DNA of 64,000 nucleotides from Vitellaria paradoxa (Eukaryota > Streptophyta > Magnoliopsida > Ericales > Sapotaceae), in assembly GCA_019916065.1 (NCBI GenBank), contig CM034240.1, positions 33,245,149 to 33,309,148 of the forward strand, read 5' to 3'. Position numbers and translations under genes: made by a program. The notes below the pieces were generated by a model, which was not told where the DNA came from, did no database searches, and saw nothing but the letters and a program-made list of their open reading frames with translations. Of this stretch, positions 1 through 12,900 are shown one piece after another. The first letter of the stretch is position 1, and each line of letters starts with the position of its first letter.

Positions 1-620
1 CATATATGATGCTTGTGGGTTTCGAGCACCACATGGTCCATGAACCATACAACACTTGATAGTTTCAAAAAGTGTAGGATCATCATTTAGATTTGAAAAT
101 TCAGCACAAACTATCTTATCCACTTGAGCACATGTCCGAATTTTATCTGGACCTTGAAGAAATAATAGTGCATGCATGTGTGGTAAGCCCTATTTTTGGA
201 ATTCAATTGTGAAAACATGGGTAACTTTGTTACCAATCACTTTCATTATTTCTATCTCCTTTATTAGACACTTTCTCTTTGACTCAAAAACACGGGCAAT
301 TAAATCAAGAAGATCAATTGGTTTTTGATAGAGTAATAAAGCAGAAATAATTTCAGGCTAATTGGGATTTGCAGTCATAGTGAGAAAGATATCCGGGTAT
401 TGATTGTATCGGGTGATAGCCATTGAATCTTGAAATATTTTGAACATATACCTAGAGTCCCAATAAATGAAGATGGCAAAATAAATTGTTGACCAACTTG
501 ATTAGGTCCCAACTCATCTAGACTAATATCTGACAAATTTTGGTAAAGTTTAGCACGAAGTTTCCCTTGATTCAACTTGTAGTATATCTATTGGTTTTGC
601 TCAGTTGCAGCCCACGCATC
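1..620 (-). pseudogene. Helitron Rep/helicase gene, Rep part (decayed, runs off window)
   Basis: This is the Rep (HUH nickase) domain of an autonomous Helitron, the protein that starts rolling-circle transposition. Read on the minus strand from 620 down, I see the block VDAWAATEQNQ, then VGQQFILPSSFIG, then a GLPHMHALLFL motif whose HMH codons lie at 172-180. These are the two metal-binding histidines. A MVHGPCG...NP block near 1-50 follows. All are hallmarks of plant Helitron Rep proteins. The frame is broken by stops, for example one in the NQ*IYY stretch and a TAG at 190-192 just before GLPHMH. The helicase half would lie left of base 1. The gene is continuous with 2145-3600 once the LTR at 621-2144 is removed. 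Family assignment is firm and the copy is certainly inactive. Confidence 0.88.
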
Positions 621-2144
621 TGATTGGACATCAATTGTTACATATTTATACATTCAAATTACACTTGCACACATCATAAAAAGACATAAAATCTATGTTT
701 TGTGCAGATTTCATCTCCATATCTCCAAAGTGGAATATGTGTTGATTTCCATCACAAGAACAAGAAATTAAGCTACATTGAGGATGTTGAGAAGAAAGCA
801 TGCTGCATAACACATCAAAGGATTGAAGCTATTTCAGTAGAAGAAGAAAATTCAGTTGAAATCAATGCAAAGAGATCAGAATCACTATTCTGGAAATTTC
901 TGCAGCAGAGGATCATATTCGAATATGGTTTTACTGTATTCGAATATAAGCTTCTTCACAGCAACGAATTCCATGTGACCCCAACTTCCCCATGTGATGT
1001 AACCTGCAATCCAGGGAGGGCAAATCAGGAAAAAAAGATATAGGAGAGAGAAGGAGCCATCATGAGGACAACATTCGGTTAGAGGAGAGAGAAAGAGAGA
1101 AAAGAGAAGGAAGAGAGAAGTGGAGTGACGCCCACGCGACGAAAAACAGAGAACATTTTTGGGAAGAAATTCAGTTTTTGTAGAGAGAGTTTTGGGAGAG
1201 AAATTCATTGAGAGTTCATAGTTTTACATTGGAATTTCAATTCAGCATTAGAGTTTTTGAGATTTACACTTTGAATTCATTCCAATTTCTGTAATCAGAT
1301 TTTCAAGTCTAAATCCATTAAACTTTCAATTTCAGATTGTAATGTCTTCGAATCAGATTTCCACTTCTGTTTTTCTTCTTTTTTAACATGCTCGGCTAAG
1401 ATTTCTTGAGCCAAGGCAAGGGTAATGCCCTTCCAATGAATCTCAAGTGGCCGAACTTCATGAATTTACTTTGAGTTCTTATAGTATCAAGTCAATTTGC
1501 AGCTGGATGTCTTAGAACTCATTGATTCAAGACCCGATTAATCCAACTTTGTATATCCTATTGATGAGTTCATAGGTGTTGCTTAACTTAGAACTCTCAT
1601 GACATTGTTGTATGTGGGTTGCTAGAATTAGAACTCCTATTGTCCTTAAAATAGGTTATGCACATTGAGTGTTTAATCCATGGTTTGTTTCAATTGAAAT
1701 TAATTTTCTCAAAAATCAGTACAAATTGATTTGGTAATTTATAAACTCTTGGCACTTGAAATTCATTCGGATTGGTATTAAACTTGCCTTGCTCAACTTT
1801 TTTTTATCACTTAATCTTTTAGTTTAAAGTCACTTTGCTTTTGGAAAGTTAGTTCAAAATCATCAACCAACCAAATCAGATTTTAATTTTCTATTTTACA
1901 TTTTTCTGTGAGTTGTGTTTTGCCAAATTAATCTCCATTAGAGTCATTCACTTCATTACTCCCTAGATCCCTGTGGAAATGACCTGGGACTTACCAGTTA
2001 TTTTGTGCTTCAACCACACCTTGCACTTGGGGGAAAACTTGTCTTGATTTACCTCACTTAACATTTTCTTTAAATTTGAATTTATAATCTGAATTTTCAT
2101 TTGAGCTTTTATCTTGGAGTGAGGTAATTAAACAAGAACAAGCA
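621..2144 (+). mobile_element. Solo LTR, Athila type, inserted in Helitron Rep gene
   Basis: A 1524-bp solo LTR begins TGATTGGACA and ends AAGCA. It is flanked by a perfect 5-bp duplication, GCATC (616-620 and 2145-2149). Both ends and many internal blocks match the Athila LTRs at 31405-32927 and 42000-43555 read on the minus strand, for example the block around 'cctgtggaaatgacctgg' near 1970 and the TTTTGTGCAGA block near 700. It is a diverged relative rather than a recent copy. Two ATTCGAATA motifs lie near 917-955. It interrupts a Helitron Rep reading frame that resumes at 2144/620. Small open frames inside it have no recognisable product. Confidence 0.93.
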
Positions 2145-3600
2145 GCATCCACCAAAAACTCTTGGAATAGTTTACCACCTCTTAAAATAGTAGAATACTC
2201 TGTGGGACGTTCAAATAAACGATAACTATAAAATTGCAACTAAGTAAGTCGATCAACTGAAGGTCGACCATGTAGAACATTCCACTGTTTGAGATTAGGT
2301 TCCTATCCAAGCTCACCAAATGGGAACAATAAAACATAATGCAAAGGCAAATAAGCAGAGTGACATTCATTTATTTGCATCAACTCGTTACTTCCATTCA
2401 AATGTAAGATAATGTCTCTTATTCCACTAACCTCAGTTCCATCTCTTGGTATTACAACTGCAATTTCATCAGTTGTTGGTAGATTATACCGTCTTCGATC
2501 TGTCGCAGAACTATAATGAAGATGGGCCGGTAAATTCTGTCCTTCCAAGGCTAATTGATTTAAAATTGCATAAGCTTGATAAAATTTACCGACAAATGCA
2601 TTAACTTTCAATAAACAATTTTGAATTGTTTCAAGAACATTGCTTCTTAAATAAAGATTCTGCGATTTCAAATCTCCAAAGCTAAATTTGGGTTATAAAT
2701 ATATAATTGAGCATAAACTGCATCTTGTCCTAGTTGTGGCAGAAGGGATCCTGTTCGATGATGCAATTCACCATGGATAGTGAATGATGTAGGGCCTCTT
2801 CCATTTAGAACTCTAGAATCAAATGTGGCACCAAGACTTGTGAAAACATTGGCTCCATTGTATACGCGAGTACATTGTCGAAATGATTTTGATTGATCAT
2901 CATTCCTATCATATAATGCTTGAAGTTCTGGAAGGGGTGTCATTAGCAAAGGCAGCTTAATTAATCTTTCCTTGCAAACAACAAATTCTGAATAGTGGAT
3001 GTTATACAGAAGATTTTGACAATTTTTCATTCATCCAATGTAAGGCTGAGCAATGAGAACATAATATATCCATTTTCCCTAGGTAATGTCGTCCTAGACT
3101 TATGCCTGATTGAGTATGAATCCTTGCATTCATAGATAAAGCTTCGGACTCATCATAATTACACTAATCCTCTTGCAAAAACTGGTTTGTGGAAGTAGGC
3201 CTACAAAGTTTACTGTGTCAAAATCAATATTTATAAAAACAATGATAGAATAAGTTACTTGTTTCAATAAATTTAAACAGTTTCATTTACCCGATCCTTT
3301 TAGGAGTTGAAGACACGTTTGGCATAGAGGATAAACACGTGGAATGATGCTTAATTAAAGCCAGCTTTTTTGATGGCTAAATGACATTAGTTATATTTGT
3401 CCCTTCTTCGAGGCAAGCACAGTTGCGAGAACTCGGTGTTAAAGAAGGTCTATATGGAGGTTCCATTAGTTCAATACATTTTCTTGATCTTTCTCGTTCT
3501 CGTTGCAAGTTTTGTCCCACTTGATATGCATGACATCTTTTTTCATTTTTTTCACGTTCCCGTCGTGCACGTTGGGCCAATGTAGCTTTTGATATAACAA
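2145..3600 (-). pseudogene. Helitron Rep/helicase gene, N-terminal part (decayed)
   Basis: This is the N-terminal, helicase-like-N part of the Helitron protein, continuing the frame at 1-620. Read on the minus strand, an arginine/glutamate-rich start (3377-3580, AQRARREREKNEKR) is followed by a block at 2668-3030 (FTSLGATFDSRVLNGRGPTSF, then the IHGELHHRTGSLLP region). Next is 2303-2671 (PTTDEIAVVIPRDG, then LMQINECHSAYLPLHYVLLFPFGELG), and then the FYSYRLFER segment ending at 2145. These blocks occur in this order in plant Helitron helicases. Frameshifts and stops separate them, so the gene is broken apart from the LTR insertion. Around 3031-3376 the sequence is too eroded to read. The 5' terminus of this Helitron was not found. 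Confidence 0.85.
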
Positions 3601-4825
3601 TATCATTGGATGCCTAAAATATAAATGTTATTTAATTGGGTGTGTGTAGGAACTATAAATTGTATATTTTTTCTACTTATTCTTAGGTTAATTTTATTTT
3701 TGGATGGGACTTTTTCCCTTTTCCTCTACAGCTATTTAACTTTATAGAAACACTTAATAGAAGTTATACAATACTTCAAAGTCATTATTATATGAATATT
3801 TTGATATATATTTTTTTTATTTTAATTTTTGTAATAATCATAACATGATCTAGATAACATATCACTAAAACAAATAAAACACTTAAGTCCATAACATGAT
3901 CTAGATAACATACCATTCCTTAGCTTTTTGAGTAATATGCATACACGGCACTTAAGGTTGAAAATTATATACTCTTTAAGCATATAGAATCTTTTGAATT
4001 TTTCTATAGCTTCTAAATATTTGAAATATTTATATTAAAAATTAATAAAGATCCCTACAACTGGACACACATTTTTCTTCCTCTTGCTAGAAGAGATTGC
4101 AATTTCATTTCTTTTGGATGTCGTGTTTGCCTTCGTCATTATTTGTAAAAAGGCAGGTTCAAAAAATTAATGTCTTGTTATGATACCTAGCATCTATATA
4201 ATAAAATAACACCTACTTTTCAAAAATAAGTTTGAAAAATTAATGTCTTGCTATCTTATCTTGGATCTATATAATAAGAGAAGAAGGCTGATAGGACGTT
4301 TGTCTTACGTGGAAGATTCGGGGAGGGTGGGGCTAGGTTTTGGGGGGTATGCGTGTGGAAAGTTGGGGAAAGGAAAGGCTTGGTTTGATGGGTTTCTCAG
4401 TGTGTGTGAGGAGGATGTGTGTAGTAATTTTGAAAAAATGTCAAAAAAATAAAAGTTAAGAAAAGTATTTTTTTTTTTGAAATTTGGAGAGTAAAAAATT
4501 ATTTTAAATTTTGTTTTGAATTTTTTGTGTGTATGTGATGTGCGTATGTATTCATACTTCTATTAAAATTATCTTTGGCATTTTTGAATATGATTCTTTA
4601 GGATTTCAATGGATTTTTTGGTCCATTATTTTTCAATTTCATCATTACTTTTTGTCTATATCTACTAAAAATCATCCTTAGCATATCAACCACTCAATTT
4701 TTTGGAATAATCTTACTCCAACTTCCAACTCAAAACCTTTTATATTCTATAATCAATTTTCAACACCTTCATTAATTTTTAATTTTATATAATTATAAGC
4801 ATATGCACACCAATATATATATATA
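3601..4825. other. AT-rich spacer with Helitron-like 5' termini
   Basis: No gene is recognisable here. There is a 52-bp tandem duplication around 3839-3915 ('cataacatgatctagataac' occurs twice). Near 4193 and 4266 are two A|TCTATATAATAA motifs, which resemble the 5' ends of the Helitrons that start at 4826 and 6744. They are about 73 bp apart, and each is preceded by a copy of 'ttaatgtcttg'. This suggests a small duplication of a Helitron left end. The short open frame at 4243-4452 has no similarity I recognise. Confidence 0.5.
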
Positions 4826-4969
4826 TCTATATAATAAAACACATCCCAATTCAAAAATATCCCTCTCACAATTTATGTTGGATGGTTGAGATTGAATCTT
4901 ATAAAATAAAAATTAAAATCGTGTGGCTGAGATCTTCTAACTAGAAAGCTTCCCTTATAAGCTCCCACC

Positions 4970-5830
4970 TTTCCCCTTTCCCTATTCCTTCTCTCCTACT
5001 CACCCAAAAACCACCACAGTTACCCTGCACCTCTGTTCTTTCTCTCTCCCTGGTGACAGTCACCATAGTTACCTTACGCCGCTACCGTAGAAAGGTAGAG
5101 GGTACGACCAAGGGCATTTGGTTGGGAGTGTAAGGGTTTTTCAGCCGGAACTCTTCGGCTCGAGGGTCTAAACTCCTTGGAAACCTCACAAAACCAGTCA
5201 CTCCCATGGGCGAATAGCCGGAAAACCAGTTGAAACCGTTTGCAAAAGATGGTTTCCGGAGAAAGTCAAAAACAAGTCAACGACAGTTTGTCGGCTGCTC
5301 TTCTTATGCTTAATCCTGCTTATAGCTTACCAAATAGACATTCTCTGCTCCGTCACTCTCTTAACTCTCTTCTCTCACTCTCTACCTACCTCTCCCTCAC
5401 GTCAGTCACTTATTCCCTCTATTTGCCGTCTCACTGGTCGGCCTTCACTCTCCCTCGCGAACCTGCCCCCTCCTGAAGCGGAGCCACCGGATCTACCAAT
5501 AGCGACAACTACAGACTGAATTCATCTCCTCTCTATGTGCATCTCTCTCTCTTTTACTCTCTATCTCTCTTAACGATTTATGAGATTGACTTTTAATTTC
5601 TTTTTCAATTGGGAATTTTTTATTGCTGTGTATTGTGAATGGGTTGAGAAATTGTGGATTCATTGTGCCTTTAGTTGAGGTTTAACTTTGTACATTGAAA
5701 TGGGATGAATTTTGGTGTTAAGATGGCAGTGGCGGGGGATGAGGGAGTTTCTGGGATTAGGTTGCTGTTTGGGAAAGACATTGGGTGGCTGATCGGGGAT
5801 TTGAGTGATTGGGCATTTGGGAAACAGTGA
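4970..5830 (+). other. Possible captured host-gene fragment inside Helitron
   Basis: This stretch differs from its neighbours in base composition. It holds CT-rich leader-like DNA (about 4970-5050), an open frame at 5240-5476 (78 codons), another CT-rich stretch, and a short open stretch around 5701-5827 beginning at an ATG (NFGVKMAVAGDEGVSG). CT-rich leaders followed by a short GC-richer coding-like segment are typical of gene pieces picked up by Helitrons. I do not recognise the product, and it may be noncoding. Confidence 0.3.
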
Positions 5831-5964
5831 TATACCCCGTTGTCTCCCATAATTTTCTTCTTTTTATTTTAATAACAATTCATGGAGCGTAGCATTTGAT
5901 GGGCCGCTCGAAGCTGCAGAATTGATTTTGTTTTTTTGTTATAACAGAAAAAGCAATGCTTTTG

Positions 5965-6026
5965 TTCTCTCTCTCTCTTTGATTTTGTTTTTGTTCTCTC
6001 TCTCTCCCTCTCTCTCTCTCTCTCTA
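5965..6026. repeat. (CT)n microsatellite
   Basis: Two CT runs are separated by a short interruption, inside the outer Helitron. Confidence 0.9.
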
Positions 6027-6743
6027 TTTGCACCAAATAAAATTAATTAAAACAATGATGAGTTGATTGATAAAATTCAAATAATAGCCTGACAACGGTA
6101 GAAATGAAATTTTACAAACTCTTAGATTTGTAATTCATTTAATATTGACTTCTAATAATAAGAATTTCATTGCGAATTTTTTTTCTAATTATATGCCTGA
6201 GCAATATATTTTGACATTTATTCTCTAAATTCTCTATCTCTCGAATTTTGACATTAAATAATAAGGGTGTGTTTGGAGTGATAAAAAGTGAGATAAAGTA
6301 AGATAAATTGTGAATTTGTAATTTGTGCAGTAAAATAGAAAGTGAATAACTTTTAAAAGTTTTTAGAAGTTTTCAGAGTTTAGTTCTGACGAAATGAGAA
6401 TTGATTCTGACAAAATTTCCTAATTTAACATTTTATCAATATTTTGTGAGTTTGTGAATATTTATAACAAATATAGTGTATTAGGCTTTTATAATTTAAG
6501 AAATTTTATTTTGAAAAAAAAAATTGCTTCTATTTTTTTAAGTGAACTGAGTTTTGATTATATTTAAGAAATTTTTAAATAAACAGTTTTACTCTAAAAA
6601 TCAAAGAAAAACAAAAGAAAAGAGTACTTCACAAATTATCTTTTACATTTCATCTTATTTTTTATTAAGCGGTTTTTATTTTTACAAGTTATTTTTATAA
6701 TTTTTCGTGTAAACTTAGTTTTAGTCAAAATATGTCTGGATTA

Positions 6744-7909
6744 TCTATATAATAAAACACATTTCATTTCAAAATATCTCTTTCACAAATTATAATGGAC
6801 GGCTGGCATTCAATTTTATTTCAAAATCAATGGCTGAGATGAGTGGCTTCTCCCACAAGCCCCCGCCTACCCTAAAAACATACAAAAAAATCAACGACTG
6901 ATATTTAATTCCTATCTTTTAATGGTTGAGATTTCGTTTCACTTTTTGCGTTTACCGTCCTGTTTAATCTCACTTCTCTCCCCCTCATCTATCTGCCCTA
7001 ATCGATCAAATCACAACCGAGTGTATTGTCCCTTTTCCACTATTTTCTACTCTCTCTCTCTCTCTCCCAATGTCTCTTAAGGATTCAAAACACCATCTTT
7101 GTGTCTCTCAGTTTTTCTTTAATCTGTAGTAACACCAATGTCAATGTTGTCGCAGTAAAGCACGTGGGGAGGGTTTTTTTTTTTTTTTAAGGCAAAAGGG
7201 GGGAGCTGGTCGAAAATTTTACAAAATGATTTTTTTCTCTGCTTTTTTTAAGGCAAAACTTCGTCTTTTGATAAATTTTTTATTTGATTAAATTCAAAAT
7301 AAAATAAAATAATATTTTTTTGATAACTTTTAAGTGTGTAGTAAGATATATAGGAATAAATAAATAAATAATTTTTATAAATAATTAATTTTAAATACAT
7401 AAACTTTTATGTTATTTGTGCGATCTATGTAATAAGAAAATTAAAAAATTTGAATTTGACATATTTTTATCTGTTGGATTTACTTAATGGTTAGGATTAT
7501 TTTTCTTTTATTCTTCACTTTAGCAATCTTTTCAATCGCTTTACATAAAAATACACTCTATTACTCTTTTTATATTTCGTTGAATATTTTAATTTTTTTA
7601 AATGTGATTATTTATAATAAATAATTTACATATTAATATTAGACAAAATTAATTAATTTTTTTTAAATAATTTAAACTTTAAGTTTCTTGGAAATTTTTT
7701 AAAGAATAAATATTTAAATTAAAATTAAAATTTTAATGTACATAAAATTTAAAATTTTAAATACATACACTTTTTCACTATTTGTGTTATTTACATAATA
7801 ATTTATTTATAAAAGTTTTTTAAAATATGATTATTTATAATAAATTTATATTTGAGTCATTCATAGGTCAAATTATATTTTTGTGCCTTCAGGCACAGGT
7901 AATTTCTAA
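6744..7909 (+). mobile_element. Non-autonomous Helitron (inner)
   Basis: The left end is A|TCTATATAATAAAACACATTT at 6744. The right end has a perfect hairpin, TGTGCC-TTCA-GGCACA (7883-7898), followed 11 bases later by a final CTAA at 7906-7909 and then T. The 1166-bp element has no coding capacity. The hairpin and terminal CTRR are the defining Helitron 3' features. It lies within the Helitron at 4826-8170, so the A|T insertion site lies in older Helitron DNA. Confidence 0.65.
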
Positions 7910-8170
7910 TATATATATATATGCCTACATCTAATAACAAATTTATGAGATTAGACCTTAATAGATTTTATAAACCAAATAATTAAACTATATAATTTTT
8001 TGGCGTTGGGTTTTTTTTAACAAGATACTCAATATAAAAAAATATAAATATTTTAATGTATGTTTTATTTTTTAAAATAATATTTTTATTTTTTTCTTGT
8101 TAGCTTATTTTTTAAATTTAGATGTATAAAAGAAGAAACATACACATGTTATGCACGTGCATTTTTCTAG

Positions 8171-9008
8171 TTCAATAAAAAGTTAGACTAAAAAATATAT
8201 TTAAATATATAAAAATGACGATTTTATAAATAAATTATACATTTATAATTTTTTTATCTTTAGAATAATAGGTACACATTTATTCCCATTGTTTTGATAA
8301 ATCTTTTGGATTTTATATTTTGATTTATCGTACTATCATTTATCTAATTTTTTTATAGGTCGGGCTATGTCCCGTCTTGTTCCATTTTTCTCTCTAGACT
8401 TAATTGAATATTTTAATTTTATGGTTGAAAAAATTCTATATATCGTGTTGGATGCATAGTTAAAATAAGTTTATTTGTGTTTGAGCAGTGACGTCAATTG
8501 TAGTGTAAAATTTCAATTGGCTGCTATAACTGTATTTGAACACAAATTGATCTTGGTGTCCAATTATTGAAACGTTTCATCTCCTTAAATCAGATAACCT
8601 TTAATTACCCCCAAGTCACTCAATTTAGGTATAAAATGGATAGTTAAATTTTAATAATATGAAGCTAACTAGCTTATAATTCTAAAATTGTAATATTGGG
8701 TTTTATGGAATATTTCATGCCTTGTAATTAGAAACAAATACCACCACTAATTTTATCCTTTTACCATGATCCTGAAGGAGCTTTTGGCTTTTTGTATGCG
8801 GAGTTATCACTCTTCTTCCACCCACCCTTCTTATTCTGTACAATACAATAAAATAATTTAAAAGGGTAGCATATGTAATTAGCACTTCTGTATAGTTTTT
8901 CAGTTTACATATATTATAACAGGGCATCCGCGATTGATAGTTCCACCCTAGTCACATACTTCCTGGCACCCATTCCACATATACACGAATAGGTGAATAC
9001 ATTGGTGA
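8171..9008. other. AT-rich intergenic DNA
   Basis: I see no gene, RNA or clear element end in this stretch. The small open frame at 8715-8927 on the minus strand looks random. Confidence 0.5.
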
Positions 9009-9900
9009 CTAAAATCGTGCGATGTACCGATTTGTGATATTATATATTTATTTTAATTTTTAATTAAATTTTATATTAGTAATCACTTAAAAAATAACTG
9101 TTAAATAAAATTTTAATTTATTAAAATAAACTACATATACAATTAATTTATTTTTATTAATTAAAATATCACATGATAAATAAATTATTATTATTATTAT
9201 TTAATTATATTCATCGGGCATATGAATAACTTGAAATATTACGTTAAATTAGATATGTAAAATAATAAAAATTTAAAAATTTATTTATTATATTATTTTT
9301 ATTTTTCTTTTTATAATTAGTAATAAACCTCAGGAGAGCATCAAACAAATTGAAAATAACTATAAAAAGAGGTTTTTCCTGAAATTTAATACACAAAAAT
9401 TTTAAATTTTAACAACAATAAAAAATATAATAAAATCTAAAAAATATGTTAACAATCGCATAAAAATACAATAAAAATTAAAAAAATCATACCTTATATT
9501 TTGTAATAAACAAATTGAAAACTATAGCAATGAGTTTGCTTTCCCTATAATACACAAAAAATTAAAATTTTCTCAATAATGAAAAATATAATAAATTTTA
9601 AAAATTAATGTTAACAATCACACTAAAAAGTAGAATAAAATTTAAAAGACTCAAACCTTATATATTTCAATAATCACATTAAAAGATAGAACAAAATAAA
9701 AAAAAAAGTCAAACCTTCTATATTTTAATGAACTAATTTGAATAAAATTTTGAATACGAGGTAATTATGTAAAATATTAATTCCTTTTAGATTATATAAT
9801 TATAAATTAAGATGATTATAATTATAAATTGATGTTAATAAATTAAAATCTTTATTTAATAGCCTAATTATTTTTTTTGCATTATTTTGCTTAATAATAA

Positions 9901-12900
9901 TGTAATAATTTGATTTTTTTTTATTTGCTTAAGTGTGATGGTGATATTTATTATAGTAAACATCTAGAAAATTGAGGATTTGAAATTTTTGGAATGATAA
10001 AATTAGTTGGAAAGATTTCTGAATTAAATTTCTCTTATGTGGGAGTTTAATATAAAATTTCTAAACTTTTATCCAAACAATTTCCAACCCGATTACCTAT
10101 TTGGTTCAACCAAGCTCATTAACCCATGGGTCAACTTATCCTTTGCCTCACCTCAACTTACTTCAACTCACTTTATCACTTACTAAGTTGACTCATGAAT
10201 AGTAACTCTCAATCATCTCCCGGCAAACTTTATCATCTTCCATCCATCCTTCCATACATCTCTCAAATTATTTAGTTAAGTAGTCAAAAAGCAAGCATGA
10301 TTTAAAGACTTTAAAGCATCTTTTAAATTATTTGGTTAATTAGTCAAAAAAAGCAAGCATGATTCCCAGATCATGCCACCCATTTTATACATCTCCATCC
10401 ATCCTCCAATACCTATCCTAAATTATTTAGTTAGATAGTAAAAAAAAAAAAAGGCAAAGCAAGATTTTTGGATCATACCACCTAGTGTACATGCATGATC
10501 CTACTTTAGTGGCTTTGAAGCATGGGAAGTGGAGGTTGTTTTCTCCACTAACACTTTCTCTACACTTCTATAACTTCTTATAAATTTGTGTGCTTTCAAA
10601 GAAAAAAAAAATAAGAGAATAAAAAAATTATTATCAAGTGTTGGTTGGAGATTCGGTGTTGCTCAGAGGAACAAGAAAAGCTTAGAACTTTCCAGTTCAG
10701 TTGGTGTTCAAGGCTAAACTCCTCTTCTTTCTCAGACTTGGTCACCAATATCTTCATTGAGGTAGGATGACGAACCTCCTAAAATGTATTTGATGCCTTC
10801 AATTTGAAGTTGAACCATTTTCTGGGTTTGAAGTATGAAACTTAATTGTGATTAAAAAAAATACCTGCATATTGGGGGTAGGGAAGCCAAAACTTTGACT
10901 GATGTAGCCCAGCATGCTGACAGCTCTCTGTTTGTAACTTCTAATGTGCTTCTGACCCCTAAAACGGTGGAATTAAGCTTCAGCTAAAATATAAAAGTTG
11001 TAACCCTTTAAGTTTTCGTTTCAACCCAAAAAGATTTGCATCAATCCAATTTGTGAGTCAAAAGTTATGCCCAAAATACTGAACACGTGTAAAATTGTAT
11101 CTTCTGAACAAACTAAATTCAAGGCTATTTTTGAACCTTTAGACTTTAGAATTTTAAAAAGTATAAAACATGAAAGTTGTAGGTCCTAAAGTCTAGTTTC
11201 TACAGATATAAAGTTTATAGATATTGGAGTTCTGTTCTATTTTATATGAATTTTCTTTCAAGCTGCTATCTCTGCTTAGCCTTTAATTGATACTTGTTCG
11301 GATTTTTTTTTTAGAATTTTATGTTTAAGGATCTATTTAAATTTCCAATTACCCTCTATTAGTTATAGTTATGTTAATAATTTATTTATGTGTAATTTTG
11401 TTCACAAGGCCTAATCTAATAAAACACTTATACTATTTGATGAAATACTGAAATGGACTGTTAAGTTGAGACTACTTAGTTATCTTCCAATTGATATGAA
11501 ATTCTTTTAAACTGAATATTATATATTATTTGACACTCTAATATTTATGATAACTGACTTAGACAATAGTTTAATCATGAATAGTTGGATGACTTATTCA
11601 AACTAAAATACTAAAATGACTAAGCAAAACTAAGTATTTGATAAAATGCCCAAATGAAACAATGGACTTATTCTTTCCTCATTTGGTCTTCCTTAAATGA
11701 ATTTGATTTATTTTAATTGATTTTTTTAGGCATTGTTTTGTCAACCTAGCTAGTTATATAACTATATTTTTATGATTAGGTGAATTTAATGAAACATATT
11801 TAATATATTCTTAAACATTGGAATAATTCTATGGACATTTGTGGATATCTTGAAGCCGAAAACCTATGATAAAGGTTTGGTTATAAATAAGATGATGATT
11901 GGAATTTATTCAAATTATTTTGAATAATATTATTCTCCTACCAAATCAAAACTTTAGAATGAATTAGCTTTGTAATCTCACATTGGCTTAATTGTTCAAC
12001 TAATGTACTATACTATCCAGTTAGAATAAAATAAAACTTATAAATTTTTTCTAAAATTAAATATAAGTCCAAAGAGCTATTTATTATCTTTATATTCCAT
12101 AAACTAATAAAATAAAAAGGAAAATGAGGTAAAAATCGAGATCGCAGCCAATAAGGTTCGAACTCGCGACTTCAAATCACAATTAGGGTCGCCCGCCCAC
12201 TAAGCTACCAACCTCGGCTTAATTAATATACTATTAGAAATAATTTTATTCTTATCAAAGGTAGTACAGTAAACTTGTCAAAACAATTAACTAAAATACT
12301 AATTCGAATTCTAAATTATTTCTAGCTATTTGCACTTTTTAATTTACATGTAATACCTACCTTTATGATAATAATATTGGTGACTATATTAAATCCTTGA
12401 TTTATCGAGAATTATTATTAAATTATGGATTTAGATAAAGTACTTAAAAAAAATATACTGTATGCGACTGAATAATCTCATTTAAGATTCATCGCCCGAA
12501 AACATTGCCAGTTACTATTAAAAAATGTCTTATTTCCATACAAAGTACTCTTGGGAATGTCAAAGGGTGAAAATAAATTAAGGCACTCAGTGCTAAAGAT
12601 ATCTTTGGCAATGGGGTGATGGGTGGGTAGAAATGGTCTTTTAGATGGAGATGGGAATATATGCATTTTATTTGGGAGATTGCTCCCTTCTGACCTGGCC
12701 AGTCAAGTAGTCGGTCGCGACGGCTAGGTTTTTGGTAGGTGACATCGTCAGAATGCATTAGATGCTAAGCTCATAAAGTCACTAGTTCCCAAGGTTGGGG
12801 GTGGAGGAGGATAGAAATATGATTACTCTAGGAGGATTTAAATTAAACCCCTTTATCAAATTTTACTATGACCGGCAACCTCTTTTGCTTATGTATGAAT

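Larger units (their letters stand above)
4826..8170 (+). mobile_element. Non-autonomous Helitron (outer)
   Basis: The left end is A|TCTATATAATAAAACACATCC at 4826. The right end is a GCACGTGC palindrome a few bases before CTAG at 8167-8170, followed by T. This is the A|TC...CTRR|T layout of Helitrons. No Rep or helicase is encoded. The 5' third (about 4980-5500) is much richer in G+C than the surroundings and looks like captured host sequence. A second Helitron (6744-7909) sits inside. Pairing of these particular ends is inferred from nesting; the first 60 bases resemble those at 6744. Confidence 0.55.

Noticed and set aside
702..1043. Open frame of 113 codons on the plus strand
   Set aside because: It lies wholly inside the solo LTR defined by the GCATC duplication, with no known domain. 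The opposite-strand frame at 885-1208 is equally open, so neither is convincing.
5240..5476. Open frame of 78 codons in GC-richer DNA
   Set aside because: It is Ser/Leu-rich and partly a translation of CT-rich DNA, with no recognisable product. It is kept only as part of a possible captured fragment.
12140..12215. Functional tRNA gene
   Set aside because: The boxes resemble tRNA, but no acceptor stem or cloverleaf closes around them.
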